Below are positions 14,666 to 21,423 of a DNA stretch of 21,423 bases, piece after piece. Source of the DNA: Bacillota bacterium. GTDB lineage: Bacteria > Bacillota_C > Negativicutes > Sporomusales > Sporomusaceae. How positions within the stretch are numbered: the first letter of the stretch is position 1; each line of letters starts with the position of its first letter. The DNA lies in assembly GCA_023441125.1 (NCBI GenBank), contig JAEZQV010000168.1, positions 1 to 21,423 of the forward strand. The letters are read 5' to 3'. A program made the position numbers and the translations under genes. The notes beneath the pieces are model-generated. The model did no database searches, had not been told where the DNA came from, and saw only the letters and a program-made list of their open reading frames with translations.

Positions 14666-16537
14666 TTACTCCAGCCTTTTCAGTTTCCGCCACAGGGTCG
14701 CTCGGCCAATGCCCAGCAGTTCAGCTGCCTTTTGTTTGTTGCCGTCTGTTTGCGCCAGGGCAGCCCGGATGGCGGCCGCGTCAACCGGACGAACGCGCCG
14801 CTCCGTCACCGGTTGTCCGGCAGGCAGCTTACTTTTGAGTACCCGGCCGACTTCCGCGACGGTAATAACCGGCTCAGCCGTCTGCGCCGCCAGCCGGCCG
14901 ACAATATTATGCAATTCGCGAATATTTCCCGGCCAGTCATACTGCAGCAAAAGTTCCATGCCGGCCGACGCCACCCCGGCAATGGCCGTGCGGTATTTAA
15001 CGTTAAATTCGGCAAGAAACAGCCGGATAAACATGGCAATATCGGGTTTCCGCTCGCGGAGCGGCGGTATCTCCACCGTCAGTACATCGAGCCGGTAATA
15101 AAGATCTTCACGGAATCTCCCGGCCGCCACCATCGCCGGCAAATCCCGGTTGGTAGCGGCAATCACCCGGATATCCACCGGTGTAACCCGGTCATCGCCC
15201 AGCCGGTAGACTTCATGCTCCTGCAGCACCCGCAGCAGCCTGGCCTGCAGGTTTTCCGGCATTTCCCCGATTTCATCCAGAAAAATGGTTCCGCCGTGCG
15301 CCTGTTCAAACAGCCCGGTTTTGCCGCCCTTTTTCGCGCCGGTAAAAGCCCCTTCGGCGTAACCGAATAATTCACTTTCTAATATATTTTCCGGGATAGC
15401 TGCACAGTTCACCGCGACAAAGGGCCCGTTCTTTCTGTCACTGGCCAAGTGAACGGCATGGGCGAAATATTCTTTGCCGACGCCGGTTTCTCCCAGGATG
15501 AGAACCGTATCATCATACCGCGCAAACCGCTTGGCATCGGCAATAGCGGTACGCATGCCCGCTGATTCGGATTTAATGTCCAAAAAGCTGTATTTGGCCA
15601 TGCGCCCGCGCCGGGCCAGTTCTTCGCGCGTTTTGCGTTCCACCGCCTGAAAGTGCCCCAGCTCCTGCAGGGTAGCCACGCCGCCGATAACCTGATCGTG
15701 GGAAATAATGGAATGATAGTTAACCACAACCTCCACATCGGGCGCGATCTTTTCAATAATGCCGATATGGCTGTCACCGTCGGCCATACACCGCTGCAGT
15801 CGGCCAACCAGCGTCTGCCGGGCCGTTCCGTCAACTCCGGCCAAATTCAGGATGCGGTCGGCCTCATTGTTGACGGCGGTGATACCGGCCTCTTTGTTAA
15901 TCGCCAAAATGCCGTAGTCCACAGAATTAATGATGGTTTCAATCTGTTGCGCATTGGCATCCCGCAGCTGTTCAACTGCCAAAAGATGCCTGGCCGTCAG
16001 AAAAGCCCGGTTGAGCGCTTCCTGGCCGGAGCCGATGACAATACCGCCCAGGCCCCTGGCCACAGCCCGCTGACTGATCGCCTGATTGCCGATCACACAG
16101 CCGGCGCCGGCCGCCGCTGCCTGATCAATGCCCACGGCATAATCCTGGTAGCTGTTGACAACGATTTTAAGGCTTTTGTCCGTCACTGCGAGAATGTCCT
16201 CAACACTCCTGACCCCCTCGACAACCGCCTGGGAATCAACAATGGCGATCGCTTTACCGGTTTTCCCGGCTTCCAGGTAGGCCCGCAGGATGTCATAACC
16301 GCTGAATTCCAGTTCGACCAAGGGAATATGCGGTAATTTCTCCGCAATCATATGATAGGTGAAGCCCCGGCTGATGAGTACCCTCGCTCCGGCCCGGACA
16401 GCCGCCCGGGCCGCCTTTACGCCTTCATGCAGCCGGGTTGTTACAATTTCGATATCCTGCTCCCCAGCCGTCATGGCCGTTGCCAGAGCAGCCGCTTCCG
16501 TACTGGGCGAAATAAAAACAATATATTTGCGCATCAT
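14666..16537 (-). CDS. Second PrpR-type sigma-54-dependent activator (PrpR_N - PAS-like - AAA+ - Fis HTH)
   Basis: 623 residues from an ATG (second of two in tandem is also possible) with GGGAG 9 bases upstream. PrpR_N-like sensor (about 4-190) with LISRGFTYHMIAE and SGYDILRAY; PAS-like region (about 200-300); AAA+ domain with Walker A GETGVGKE (349-356), GAFTGA (396-401), Walker B GGTIFLDE (415-422) and WPGNIREL (535-542); Fis-type HTH (599-621, GNKQKAAELLGIGRATLWRKLKRL). It is a clear relative of the activator at 5318-7240, with different sensor sequence, so the two may respond to different ligands. It is monocistronic, ends in a strong terminator, and lies just upstream of the GlcD operon whose sigma-54 promoter it likely drives. 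Divergent from the aminotransferase gene. Confidence 0.93.
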   Translation of the reverse strand: MMRKYIVFISPSTEAAALATAMTAGEQDIEIVTTRLHEGVKAARAAVRAGARVLISRGFTYHMIAEKLPHIPLVELEFSGYDILRAYLEAGKTGKAIAIVDSQAVVEGVRSVEDILAVTDKSLKIVVNSYQDYAVGIDQAAAAGAGCVIGNQAISQRAVARGLGGIVIGSGQEALNRAFLTARHLLAVEQLRDANAQQIETIINSVDYGILAINKEAGITAVNNEADRILNLAGVDGTARQTLVGRLQRCMADGDSHIGIIEKIAPDVEVVVNYHSIISHDQVIGGVATLQELGHFQAVERKTREELARRGRMAKYSFLDIKSESAGMRTAIADAKRFARYDDTVLILGETGVGKEYFAHAVHLASDRKNGPFVAVNCAAIPENILESELFGYAEGAFTGAKKGGKTGLFEQAHGGTIFLDEIGEMPENLQARLLRVLQEHEVYRLGDDRVTPVDIRVIAATNRDLPAMVAAGRFREDLYYRLDVLTVEIPPLRERKPDIAMFIRLFLAEFNVKYRTAIAGVASAGMELLLQYDWPGNIRELHNIVGRLAAQTAEPVITVAEVGRVLKSKLPAGQPVTERRVRPVDAAAIRAALAQTDGNKQKAAELLGIGRATLWRKLKRLE

Positions 16538-16572
16538 CTAAGTAGGCTCCCGCATTTGATAGTTTTTTTGTT

Positions 16573-16589
16573 GACAAAGGAGTTTTGTC
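16573..16589. repeat. Inverted repeat between divergent activator and aminotransferase genes
   Basis: GACAAA (16573-16578) and TTTGTC (16584-16589) flank a 5-base spacer in the 101-bp divergent gap. The position suits an operator controlling one or both genes. Confidence 0.4.
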
Positions 16590-16612
16590 CTGTTTTTTCG
16601 AATATGTATGGT
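16585..16612 (+). promoter_or_regulatory. Possible promoter of the aminotransferase gene
   Basis: TTGTCC, 16 bp, TATGGT on the plus strand, upstream of the GGAAGGGG ribosome site at 16622-16629. Both hexamers are imperfect and the -35 overlaps the inverted repeat, so this is tentative. Confidence 0.35.
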
Positions 16613-16638
16613 AGCATATCCGGAAGGGGTAATTCTTA

Positions 16639-17826
16639 ATGAAACTAGCCAGTCGTTTAGCCAATCTCGGTACCGAAAACGCATTTGAAGTATTGAACGA
16701 AGTCAACCGCCTTAAGGCTGCCGGCCGCGATATTATCAGTTTCGCCATTGGCGAACCGGACTTTGACACCCCGGAAAATATCAAACAGGCCGGCATTAAG
16801 GCCATTCAGGATAATTTCACTCATTACAGTCCGTCAGCCGGCATCCTGCCCCTGCGGGCAGCGATCGCCGGCCATATTGGCGCAACCCGCGCCCTACCGG
16901 TAACGCCGGATGAAGTGGTGGTAGCTCCCGGCGGCAAGCCTATTATCTATTATATACTGCACGCGCTGGTTAATCCGGGCGATGAGGTAATCTACCCCAA
17001 TCCCGGTTTTCCCATCTATGAATCGGTTATTCGCTTTACCGGCGGTGTGCCGGTGCCTGCCCCTATTCTGGAAGAAAGGGATTTCAGCCTGGATACTGCC
17101 GAACTGGCCAAATTGATCACACCCAAAACCAAGCTGATCATTCTCAACAGTCCGCACAATCCCACCGGCGGCATGTTGACGGCCGCTGATCTGGAGCATG
17201 TTGCCGCGCTGGCCTGTCAGCATGACCTCTGGGTACTGTCCGACGAAATATACAGCCGGATAATCTATAACGGCAGCTTTGCCAGCATCGGTTCCCTGCC
17301 AGGCATGCGGGACAGAACCATTATCCTGGACGGATTTTCCAAGACGTATGCCATGACCGGCTGGCGGCTGGGCTATGGCATCATGCACCGGGATCTGGCC
17401 GTTCATATTGCCCGCCTGATTACCAATTGCGAGTCCTGCACCAATACCTTCGTACAATACGGCGGCCTGGAAGCATTGACCGGCCCGCAGGACTTCGTAG
17501 ACAGCATGGTCGGCGAATTCAGGGCCAGACGCGATCTAATCGTCGCCGGCTTAAATACCATACCGGGGTTTTCCTGCAAAATTCCCCGGGGCGCCTTCTA
17601 TGTTTTTCCCAATGTAACCGCAGCCTGCCAAAAGCTGGGACTGGCTGACGGCAAGGCCCTGCAGCATTACCTGCTGCATACTGCCGCTGTCGCCGCCCTG
17701 CCCCGCTCGGCCTTCGGCGAGCGCAATGCCGGTGAGAACCATGAATATCTCCGTTTTTCCTATGCAACCTCACGCGAAAACATCATCCAGGGACTGGAAC
17801 GCATTGACAAGGCGATGCGCGCCTAA
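16639..17826 (+). CDS. PLP-dependent class I/II aminotransferase (AspC-like fold)
   Basis: 395 residues, the usual length of fold-type I aminotransferases. Features: ISFAIGEPDFDTP (33-45), THYSPSAGILPLR (61-73), SPHNPTGG (171-178), SDEIYS (201-206) and DGFSKTYAMTGWRLGYG (231-247) with the Schiff-base lysine K235; YLRFSYATSREN near the C-terminus holds the carboxylate-binding Arg. It should exchange an amino group between an amino acid and a 2-oxoacid in the cytoplasm. ATG with GGAAGGGG about 9 bases before it. It is divergent from the second PrpR-type activator, which hints at a shared control region but not at a shared pathway. Its stop overlaps the stop of the convergent EamA gene. Exact substrate not determinable. 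Confidence 0.93.
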   Translation: MKLASRLANLGTENAFEVLNEVNRLKAAGRDIISFAIGEPDFDTPENIKQAGIKAIQDNFTHYSPSAGILPLRAAIAGHIGATRALPVTPDEVVVAPGGKPIIYYILHALVNPGDEVIYPNPGFPIYESVIRFTGGVPVPAPILEERDFSLDTAELAKLITPKTKLIILNSPHNPTGGMLTAADLEHVAALACQHDLWVLSDEIYSRIIYNGSFASIGSLPGMRDRTIILDGFSKTYAMTGWRLGYGIMHRDLAVHIARLITNCESCTNTFVQYGGLEALTGPQDFVDSMVGEFRARRDLIVAGLNTIPGFSCKIPRGAFYVFPNVTAACQKLGLADGKALQHYLLHTAAVAALPRSAFGERNAGENHEYLRFSYATSRENIIQGLERIDKAMRA

Positions 17827-18246
17827 CTCAGCGCAACTAAAATAGCGCCGGCGGCGATCAGCGCGACCCCGACGCCGTTCAGGAAACTGATCTTTTCCCC
17901 CAGAAACAGTACTGCCAGGATGGTTGCCAAAACCACACTCAGCTTGTCAATCGGGGCTACCTGGGCTACTTTGCCGTATTGTAACGCCAGGAAATAAAAC
18001 AGCCACGACAGGGCGCCGGCCAGGCCGCTCAGCACAATAAAACCGAAAGTCTTCCTGTCGGCCAGCAGCGCCGGAATCTGGTCGATACTGCCCTGACAGA
18101 AAACCCACGCCCAGCAAAAAGACGGCCATAATAACGGCCCGCACAGCGGTTGCCGTATTCGCGTCGACCGACTGCAAGCCGATTTTTCCGAAAATGCCCA
18201 CCAGGGCGGCTGTTGCCGCCGATAATAACCCGTATAGAAGCCACAT
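17823..18246 (-). pseudogene. Small EamA-type transporter, frameshifted
   Basis: The two halves of a roughly 140-residue, four-helix EamA transporter lie in different frames. From ATG 18246 the first part reads MWLLYGLLSAATAALVGIFG through AVFLLGVGF and then diverges, while the second frame carries DQIPALLADRKTFGFIVLSGLAG through KISFLNGVGVALIAAG to the TAG stop. The switch lies around 18090-18105, beside T-runs (GGGTTTTCTG on the minus strand); deleting one T restores one frame. The span of 424 bases is one more than 141 codons, fitting a single inserted base. The 3' end overlaps the aminotransferase stop by four bases. It may be a real pseudogene, a recoding site or an assembly error. Complete, the protein would export or import small metabolites. 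Confidence 0.82.
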
Positions 18247-18326
18247 GGCAAATATCCCCCCGTCCTGCAACTGATGTTTTTTTACTTTACTTCGATTTCT
18301 ACCGCTAATTTCCTTTCTGGCAGCAA

Positions 18327-18397
18327 AAAGGAGCCGGTTATCAGTCTTTTTTACGGGCTTGTTCGCTAAACCCGTTCCGACTTATACCGGCTCCTTT
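18327..18397 (-). terminator. Terminator after the PIN-like gene
   Basis: AAAGGAGCCGGT (18327-18338) and its complement (18386-18397) form 12-bp arms; the 47-base loop holds a second hairpin (ACGGG/CCCGT). Read on the minus strand the stem ends in five T, 28 bases after the stop of the upstream gene. The plus direction has a shorter T-run. Confidence 0.75.
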
Positions 18398-18424
18398 AGT
18401 TTATCCTTAACTATTGCTCGCAGC

Positions 18425-19612
18425 TTATTTGGTTTTTATGAGCGGTGCTTTAGCATCTTTCTGCGGGAGAGTCCTGCTGTTAGGGTTAAAAATTTCTTGT
18501 TTAAGCTTTGGCGCTTTGACTTTTGGTCCTTTGGGTTTACCGTGGCCAGTTATCGGTATTTGGGGTATATTAGGCGGCAGGGTGACCATGAGCGGCTTAT
18601 GCTCAGGGGGTGGTATAGCCGGCGCAAGCCCTCTGGCGGGTTTGCCTTTGGCCGGCTTTTCATTTTTAGGCTGAATAGCTGGCGGTGTAGGCTTTAGAGG
18701 CATATCATCCATCGTTTTTTTCTGAACCGGACTGCTGTCTGCCGCGGCTTTATCAACAGGCTGAACAGCAGGGCTACGCAGTGGCGGGTCGCCACAAATC
18801 GCATTGGCCAGGAGAGCTTTCTCTTTTAAAGCCGGTTTATTGGTTACCAGCACTGCTTGCGTGTGCGGATTTGCCTTGACAATGGCGAAATAAGCGGCAA
18901 TCATTTTGTCTTCACAGTTATTCGTGTCCAGCCAAGGTAATTTGTCTTCTGACTTAGGCAAAGTGCTGACAAATTGAATTACATTTTTGGTATTCAGCTC
19001 CGCACCTGCAATATTTTTCGCCTTTGTATACTCTAAGATACTGTTTTTTATTTTATTTTTAGCGTGATCATTACCGCTGGTTTTATCCAGTTCTTCAATA
19101 ACCTCCGGCAATAACAATATTTTAAATTTTTCTACTGTCGTGAATTGCCACTTCTCCAGTTCCGGATTGACAAACAAGACACTGCTGTCAGGAATAATCA
19201 GGCAGCTGTCATCTGTTACTGCATAGGCTGCCGCCAGCGCATGATATTGCCTGTCAATAGCGTTCATCGCCTGCTGGTACAATTCTTCTTTGTTCATCTT
19301 AACCAGAAAGCCGTTCTGATTAATAACCGCAAAAACCTTATGTGCCGACAACGCTAAAAGCTGCTGCTGCTCTCCGGGCAGCCCGGTAGTTAAAAAGCGG
19401 ACCAAATTGCTAAAGCGGCTATAGGCGCTAAGCAACTGGGCTTGCACCTTCCGCCCCTGATCGTCCAAGTCTTCCCATTGATAATCACCGGCCCCGGCCA
19501 TTACGATCTTAGAGTAGTTCCAGCGGACAACCGAGGAGTACTCCATGAGCTTGCTTAACAGCTTCTGTAAGGTTAACACTTCTATTGCCATAAGCTGAAT
19601 TACAGACTGCAC
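18425..19612 (-). CDS. PIN-like domain protein with long Pro/Lys-rich C-terminal tail
   Basis: 395 residues, from a GTG start with AAGGAG 12 bases upstream (an ATG at codon 8 has no ribosome site). N-terminal helical part (1-125) with no recognised motif. A PIN-like nuclease fold follows (about 136-270): CLIIPDSSVLFVNP with D142, LLPEVIEELDKT with E173/E174, NNCEDKMIAAYFAI with D235, then QAVLVTNKPALKEKALLAN. PIN enzymes usually have a fourth acidic residue at the 'TND' position, but here it is TNK (K259). Residues 275-395 are a low-complexity tail rich in Pro, Lys and Ala, probably disordered and basic, without membrane segments or signal peptide. Activity would be RNA cleavage if the missing acid is replaced. 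No antitoxin partner sits next to it, so it is unlike a VapC toxin. Function unknown. Confidence 0.75.
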   Translation of the reverse strand: MQSVIQLMAIEVLTLQKLLSKLMEYSSVVRWNYSKIVMAGAGDYQWEDLDDQGRKVQAQLLSAYSRFSNLVRFLTTGLPGEQQQLLALSAHKVFAVINQNGFLVKMNKEELYQQAMNAIDRQYHALAAAYAVTDDSCLIIPDSSVLFVNPELEKWQFTTVEKFKILLLPEVIEELDKTSGNDHAKNKIKNSILEYTKAKNIAGAELNTKNVIQFVSTLPKSEDKLPWLDTNNCEDKMIAAYFAIVKANPHTQAVLVTNKPALKEKALLANAICGDPPLRSPAVQPVDKAAADSSPVQKKTMDDMPLKPTPPAIQPKNEKPAKGKPARGLAPAIPPPEHKPLMVTLPPNIPQIPITGHGKPKGPKVKAPKLKQEIFNPNSRTLPQKDAKAPLIKTK

Positions 19613-19656
19613 AATTTCTCTACTCTCCTTTTAGCAGCTGGTTAACGTCCCGCTAC

Positions 19657-19683
19657 GCTAAAGCACAGCGCCTGTGCTTTAGC
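19657..19683. repeat. 12-bp-arm hairpin at the start of the PIN-like gene's transcript
   Basis: GCTAAAGCACAG (19657-19668) and its exact complement (19672-19683) surround a 3-base loop. A minus-strand TATAAT lies just upstream (19692-19687), so the predicted transcript would start within or at the hairpin. It could be an operator or a 5' RNA stem-loop. Confidence 0.55.
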
Positions 19684-19686
19684 TAA

Positions 19687-19692
19687 ATTATA
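19687..19692 (-). promoter_or_regulatory. -10 element, likely promoter of the PIN-like gene
   Basis: Minus-strand TATAAT in an AT-rich stretch about 75 bases before the GTG start; no clear -35 is visible at the right spacing. Confidence 0.4.
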
Positions 19693-19800
19693 TTTGAATA
19701 ATATTTAGTAATCGTTAAATACAGCCGGCAATTAGTAAATTTACGCAAATTCCGGCTTATAAACCGTGCTGTAAAAAGTTGCTCCCCCTGTCGCATTTTT

Positions 19801-19930
19801 TTACAGGTTAAGCAGCTTCATGGTTTTTTCATCGGTAATCCCGCTGAAAAGCCCGCAGCGCCGCTTCCGTATCCTGGCCGAAGATGCCTTTGGCCCGTTT
19901 CTGATAATACCCCGGCGCCACCAATGTCAC
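19801..19930 (-). pseudogene. Decayed peptidoglycan-binding domain fragment
   Basis: On the minus strand, in frame from 19930, the sequence reads GYYQKRAKGIFGQDTEAALR and then AFQRDY, the second half of a PG_binding_1 repeat. The frame then breaks and the expected ending GITDEKTMKLLNL follows in another frame to a TAA at 19803-19801. The join point can be explained by loss of one copy of an 8-base repeat GGGATTAC (intact QRDYGIT would need two copies). The first half of the domain and any enzyme domain are missing; an in-frame TAA lies just upstream of the fragment. It is a dead remnant in an otherwise gene-free gap. Confidence 0.65.
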
Positions 19931-20075
19931 CCATGCTTATAATAAGTGCAAAAGGCATATTTAATAGCTTTTTCTGAAAAATATTTCAAATTTTTAAATT
20001 ATTCAAAATAAGTACGCCTATCAAGGACATGCAAGCAATTTGAACATAAATGAAAAATTTCCGCCCGTATGGAAT

Positions 20076-20104
20076 TTCATAAAATCTCCCAGCTTTAATA
20101 TAAT
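20076..20104 (+). promoter_or_regulatory. Promoter of the asparaginase gene
   Basis: TTCATA (20076-20081), a 17-bp spacer and TATAAT (20099-20104). The -10 is perfect and the -35 matches TTGACA at four positions. The start is about 30 bases before the TTG start codon. Confidence 0.6.
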
Positions 20105-20139
20105 TAACATGAAATTCAACTTAGGAGGAGGGGTCCTGT

Positions 20140-21219
20140 TTGAACCGGAGAGCTTATATTTCCCTGGCTATCATCTGCGTGTTGGTGTTCAGTCTGCAAG
20201 CTGTATGCTTCGCGCAAACACCCGGTCAACTTCCCAATGTCAAAATTCTGGCCACAGGCGGAACCATTGCCGGCTCGGGCGCAACCAGCACGACTACGGT
20301 CGGCTACACGGCGGCGGTTGCCCCGGTTGACGCCCTGATTAACAATGTTCCTGAGCTTAAGAAGATCGCCAATGTCAGCGGCGAACAGATTTCTCAGATT
20401 GCCAGCGAGAATATGACCAATGAAGTCTGGCTTACACTGGCCAAACGGGTCAACACCTTGCTCTCGCAGGACGATGTTGACGGAATTGTCATAACCCATG
20501 GCACTGATACGCTGGAAGAAACGGCCTATTTTCTCAATTTAGTTGTAAAAAGCGAAAAACCGGTCGTCATTGTCGGGTCCATGCGCCCGCCTACCGCTAT
20601 GAGCGCCGACGGCATGCTTAATCTCTATCGCGCCACCATCCTGGCCGGCAGCCAGGAAGCGGTCGGCAAAGGCGTACTGGTAATGCTGAATGATACCATC
20701 CACGCCGGCCGCGATGTCACCAAGACCATTACCGACCGCGTTGATACCTTCCGGGCCCCGGAAATTGGCCCGCTCGGGCTCTTCACCGGGGACAAACCGG
20801 TATTCTACCGAGCGCCGCTGCGCAAACATACCGTTTTTACCGAATTTGACATCAGTCAGTTAACTGACCTGCCCCGGGTTGATATTGTTTATCACTACGC
20901 CAATAATACCGGCGATGTGATAAACGCTCTCACTCAGGCCGGCGTTAAAGGCATCGTCCATGCCGGTACCGGTAACGGCAGTATTGGCAAGGTCGAATAC
21001 CCGGCGATTGAAGCCGCGCAGGCAAAAGGCGTTGTGATTGTCAGAAGCGCCCGTGTGGGCAACGGCATTGTAGCCCGCAATGGGGAAGCCGATGATGATA
21101 AATACCATTTTGTCGCCGGCGATAATCTCAATCCGCAAAAAGCGCGCATCCTGCTGATGCTGGCTCTCACCAAAACCAGCAACCCTGAAGACATTCAAAG
21201 AATGTTCTGGGAGTATTAG
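20140..21219 (+). CDS. ansB: Secreted type II L-asparaginase
   Basis: 359 residues from TTG 20140, chosen because GGAGGGG lies 6 bases before it and the product then begins with a signal peptide: basic NRRAY, a hydrophobic core (ISLAIICVLVFSLQAV), and a likely signal peptidase I site at residues 23-25 (CFA|Q). No lipobox is seen. It hydrolyses L-asparagine (and perhaps glutamine) to aspartate and ammonia outside the cytoplasmic membrane. Catalytic signatures: ATGGTIAGSG (38-47) with nucleophile T42; HGTDTLEE (120-127) with T122 and D123; RDVTKT with K195. The length and signal sequence match the high-affinity periplasmic class. Own promoter upstream and a strong terminator downstream, so monocistronic. 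Confidence 0.93.
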   Translation: MNRRAYISLAIICVLVFSLQAVCFAQTPGQLPNVKILATGGTIAGSGATSTTTVGYTAAVAPVDALINNVPELKKIANVSGEQISQIASENMTNEVWLTLAKRVNTLLSQDDVDGIVITHGTDTLEETAYFLNLVVKSEKPVVIVGSMRPPTAMSADGMLNLYRATILAGSQEAVGKGVLVMLNDTIHAGRDVTKTITDRVDTFRAPEIGPLGLFTGDKPVFYRAPLRKHTVFTEFDISQLTDLPRVDIVYHYANNTGDVINALTQAGVKGIVHAGTGNGSIGKVEYPAIEAAQAKGVVIVRSARVGNGIVARNGEADDDKYHFVAGDNLNPQKARILLMLALTKTSNPEDIQRMFWEY

Positions 21220-21222
21220 CAG

Positions 21223-21258
21223 CAAAGAACTCCGGGCTGAGCCCGGAGTTCTTTGTTG
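21223..21258 (+). terminator. Rho-independent terminator after the asparaginase gene
   Basis: Perfect 15-bp arms (21223-21237, 21241-21255), three-base loop, GC-rich base with TTCTTTG at the 3' end. It starts 4 bases after the stop codon. The mirror A-run lets it also serve the convergent RND gene. Confidence 0.9.
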
Positions 21259-21275
21259 TCCAGCCGGAAGCGGCG

Positions 21276-21423
21276 CTACGCCTGCCTATTCACATCCGCT
21301 TTATTGTTAACGCTTGTTGGCCCGTTGCGCCAGCTTATGAGCTGCTCCGTGATCTTTTCCACTACGACAAACAGCACCGGAATCAGGAATATTCCCAGTG
21401 CCGTTGCGGCCAGCATACCGCCG
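21276..21423 (-). CDS. RND (HAE1/AcrB-type) efflux permease, C-terminal fragment (partial at right edge)
   Basis: Only the last 48 codons are in the window. They read GGMLAATALGIFLIPVLFVV followed by VEKITEQLI and a short hydrophilic tail ending VNRQA. The GGM..AT.L.IF..PV.FVVV pattern is the last transmembrane helix of AcrB-type hydrophobe/amphiphile pumps, which export drugs or other toxic compounds from the inner membrane through a periplasmic adaptor and outer-membrane channel. Its presence supports a diderm host. Convergent with the asparaginase gene and probably sharing its terminator. Confidence 0.88.
   Translation of the reverse strand, partial: GGMLAATALGIFLIPVLFVVVEKITEQLISWRNGPTSVNNKADVNRQA

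Larger units (their letters stand above)
19613..20139. other. 527-base intergenic stretch without an intact gene
   Basis: Between the divergent PIN-like and asparaginase genes. It holds the 12-bp-arm hairpin and -10 of the PIN-like gene at its left, the peptidoglycan-binding remnant in the middle and the asparaginase promoter at its right. An imperfect CTGTAAAAA/TTTTTACAG dyad (19769-19806) overlaps the end of the remnant and may be its former terminator. The rest is AT-rich with nothing further recognised. Confidence 0.6.

Noticed and set aside
14447..15370. 307-codon plus-strand frame opposite the second activator
   Set aside because: Antisense of a conserved AAA+ coding region; composition is that of a reverse reading.
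18425..19612. VapC-type toxin assignment
   Set aside because: Protein is far longer than VapC, lacks the fourth acid and has no neighbouring antitoxin gene.
1..21423. CRISPR arrays, tRNA or rRNA genes, insertion sequences, phage or attachment sites
   Set aside because: No spaced identical repeats, cloverleaf, transposase or integrase was seen anywhere in the window.

Overview
The window looks like chromosomal DNA of an anaerobic, diderm, spore-former-related Firmicute (Negativicutes, Sporomusaceae-like). This is an inference from the mix of genes: Firmicute-style Shine-Dalgarno sites (AAGGAGG) and GTG/TTG starts, sigma-54 control of catabolism by PrpR-type activators, Gram-negative-type envelope functions (an RND pump end and a secreted asparaginase), and moderately GC-rich coding DNA with AT-rich intergenic gaps. 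No sequence search was possible.

Layout. (1) 1-1283, minus: a c-di-GMP pair, a membrane HAMP-GGDEF cyclase whose stop overlaps the start of an HD-GYP-type gene that runs off the left edge. It sits behind a near-consensus sigma-A promoter with two Fur-box-like palindromes. (2) 1329-9431, minus: a sugar-acid/hydroxyacid cluster read as RpiR regulator, DUF1537 acid-sugar kinase, PrpR-type sigma-54 activator, split UxaA-type dehydratase (large, then small), KdgT-type permease, and a LarA-type nickel racemase/epimerase. A sigma-54 promoter matching consensus, with two upstream activator-like repeats, lies between the activator gene and the dehydratase. (3) 9585-14515, minus: a second catabolic operon, GlcD-like flavoprotein, GlcF-like Fe-S protein, MatC/SLC13-like permease and a TIM-barrel isomerase, from a second sigma-54 promoter to a strong terminator. 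(4) 14610-16537, minus: a second PrpR-type sigma-54 activator, closed by a 22-bp-arm hairpin. (5) 16639-17826, plus: a class I aminotransferase, convergent with a frameshifted small EamA transporter. (6) 18425-19612, minus: an unusual PIN-like protein with a long Pro/Lys-rich tail. (7) 19613-20139: a mostly non-coding stretch with a 12-bp-arm hairpin and a decayed peptidoglycan-binding domain. (8) 20140-21219, plus: a secreted type II L-asparaginase with terminator, then the 3' end of an RND efflux pump (minus).

How it may work together. The two catabolic operons each have a nearby PrpR-type activator and a sigma-54 promoter. Their enzymes are complementary: import (KdgT, MatC-like), C2 epimerisation (LarA-like), dehydration (UxaA-like), flavin/Fe-S oxidation of a 2-hydroxyacid (GlcD/GlcF-like), isomerisation (TIM barrel) and phosphorylation (DUF1537). 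A substrate such as a tetronate or aldonate would fit, but the exact substrate is not visible in the sequence and a final aldolase/decarboxylase is missing from the window.
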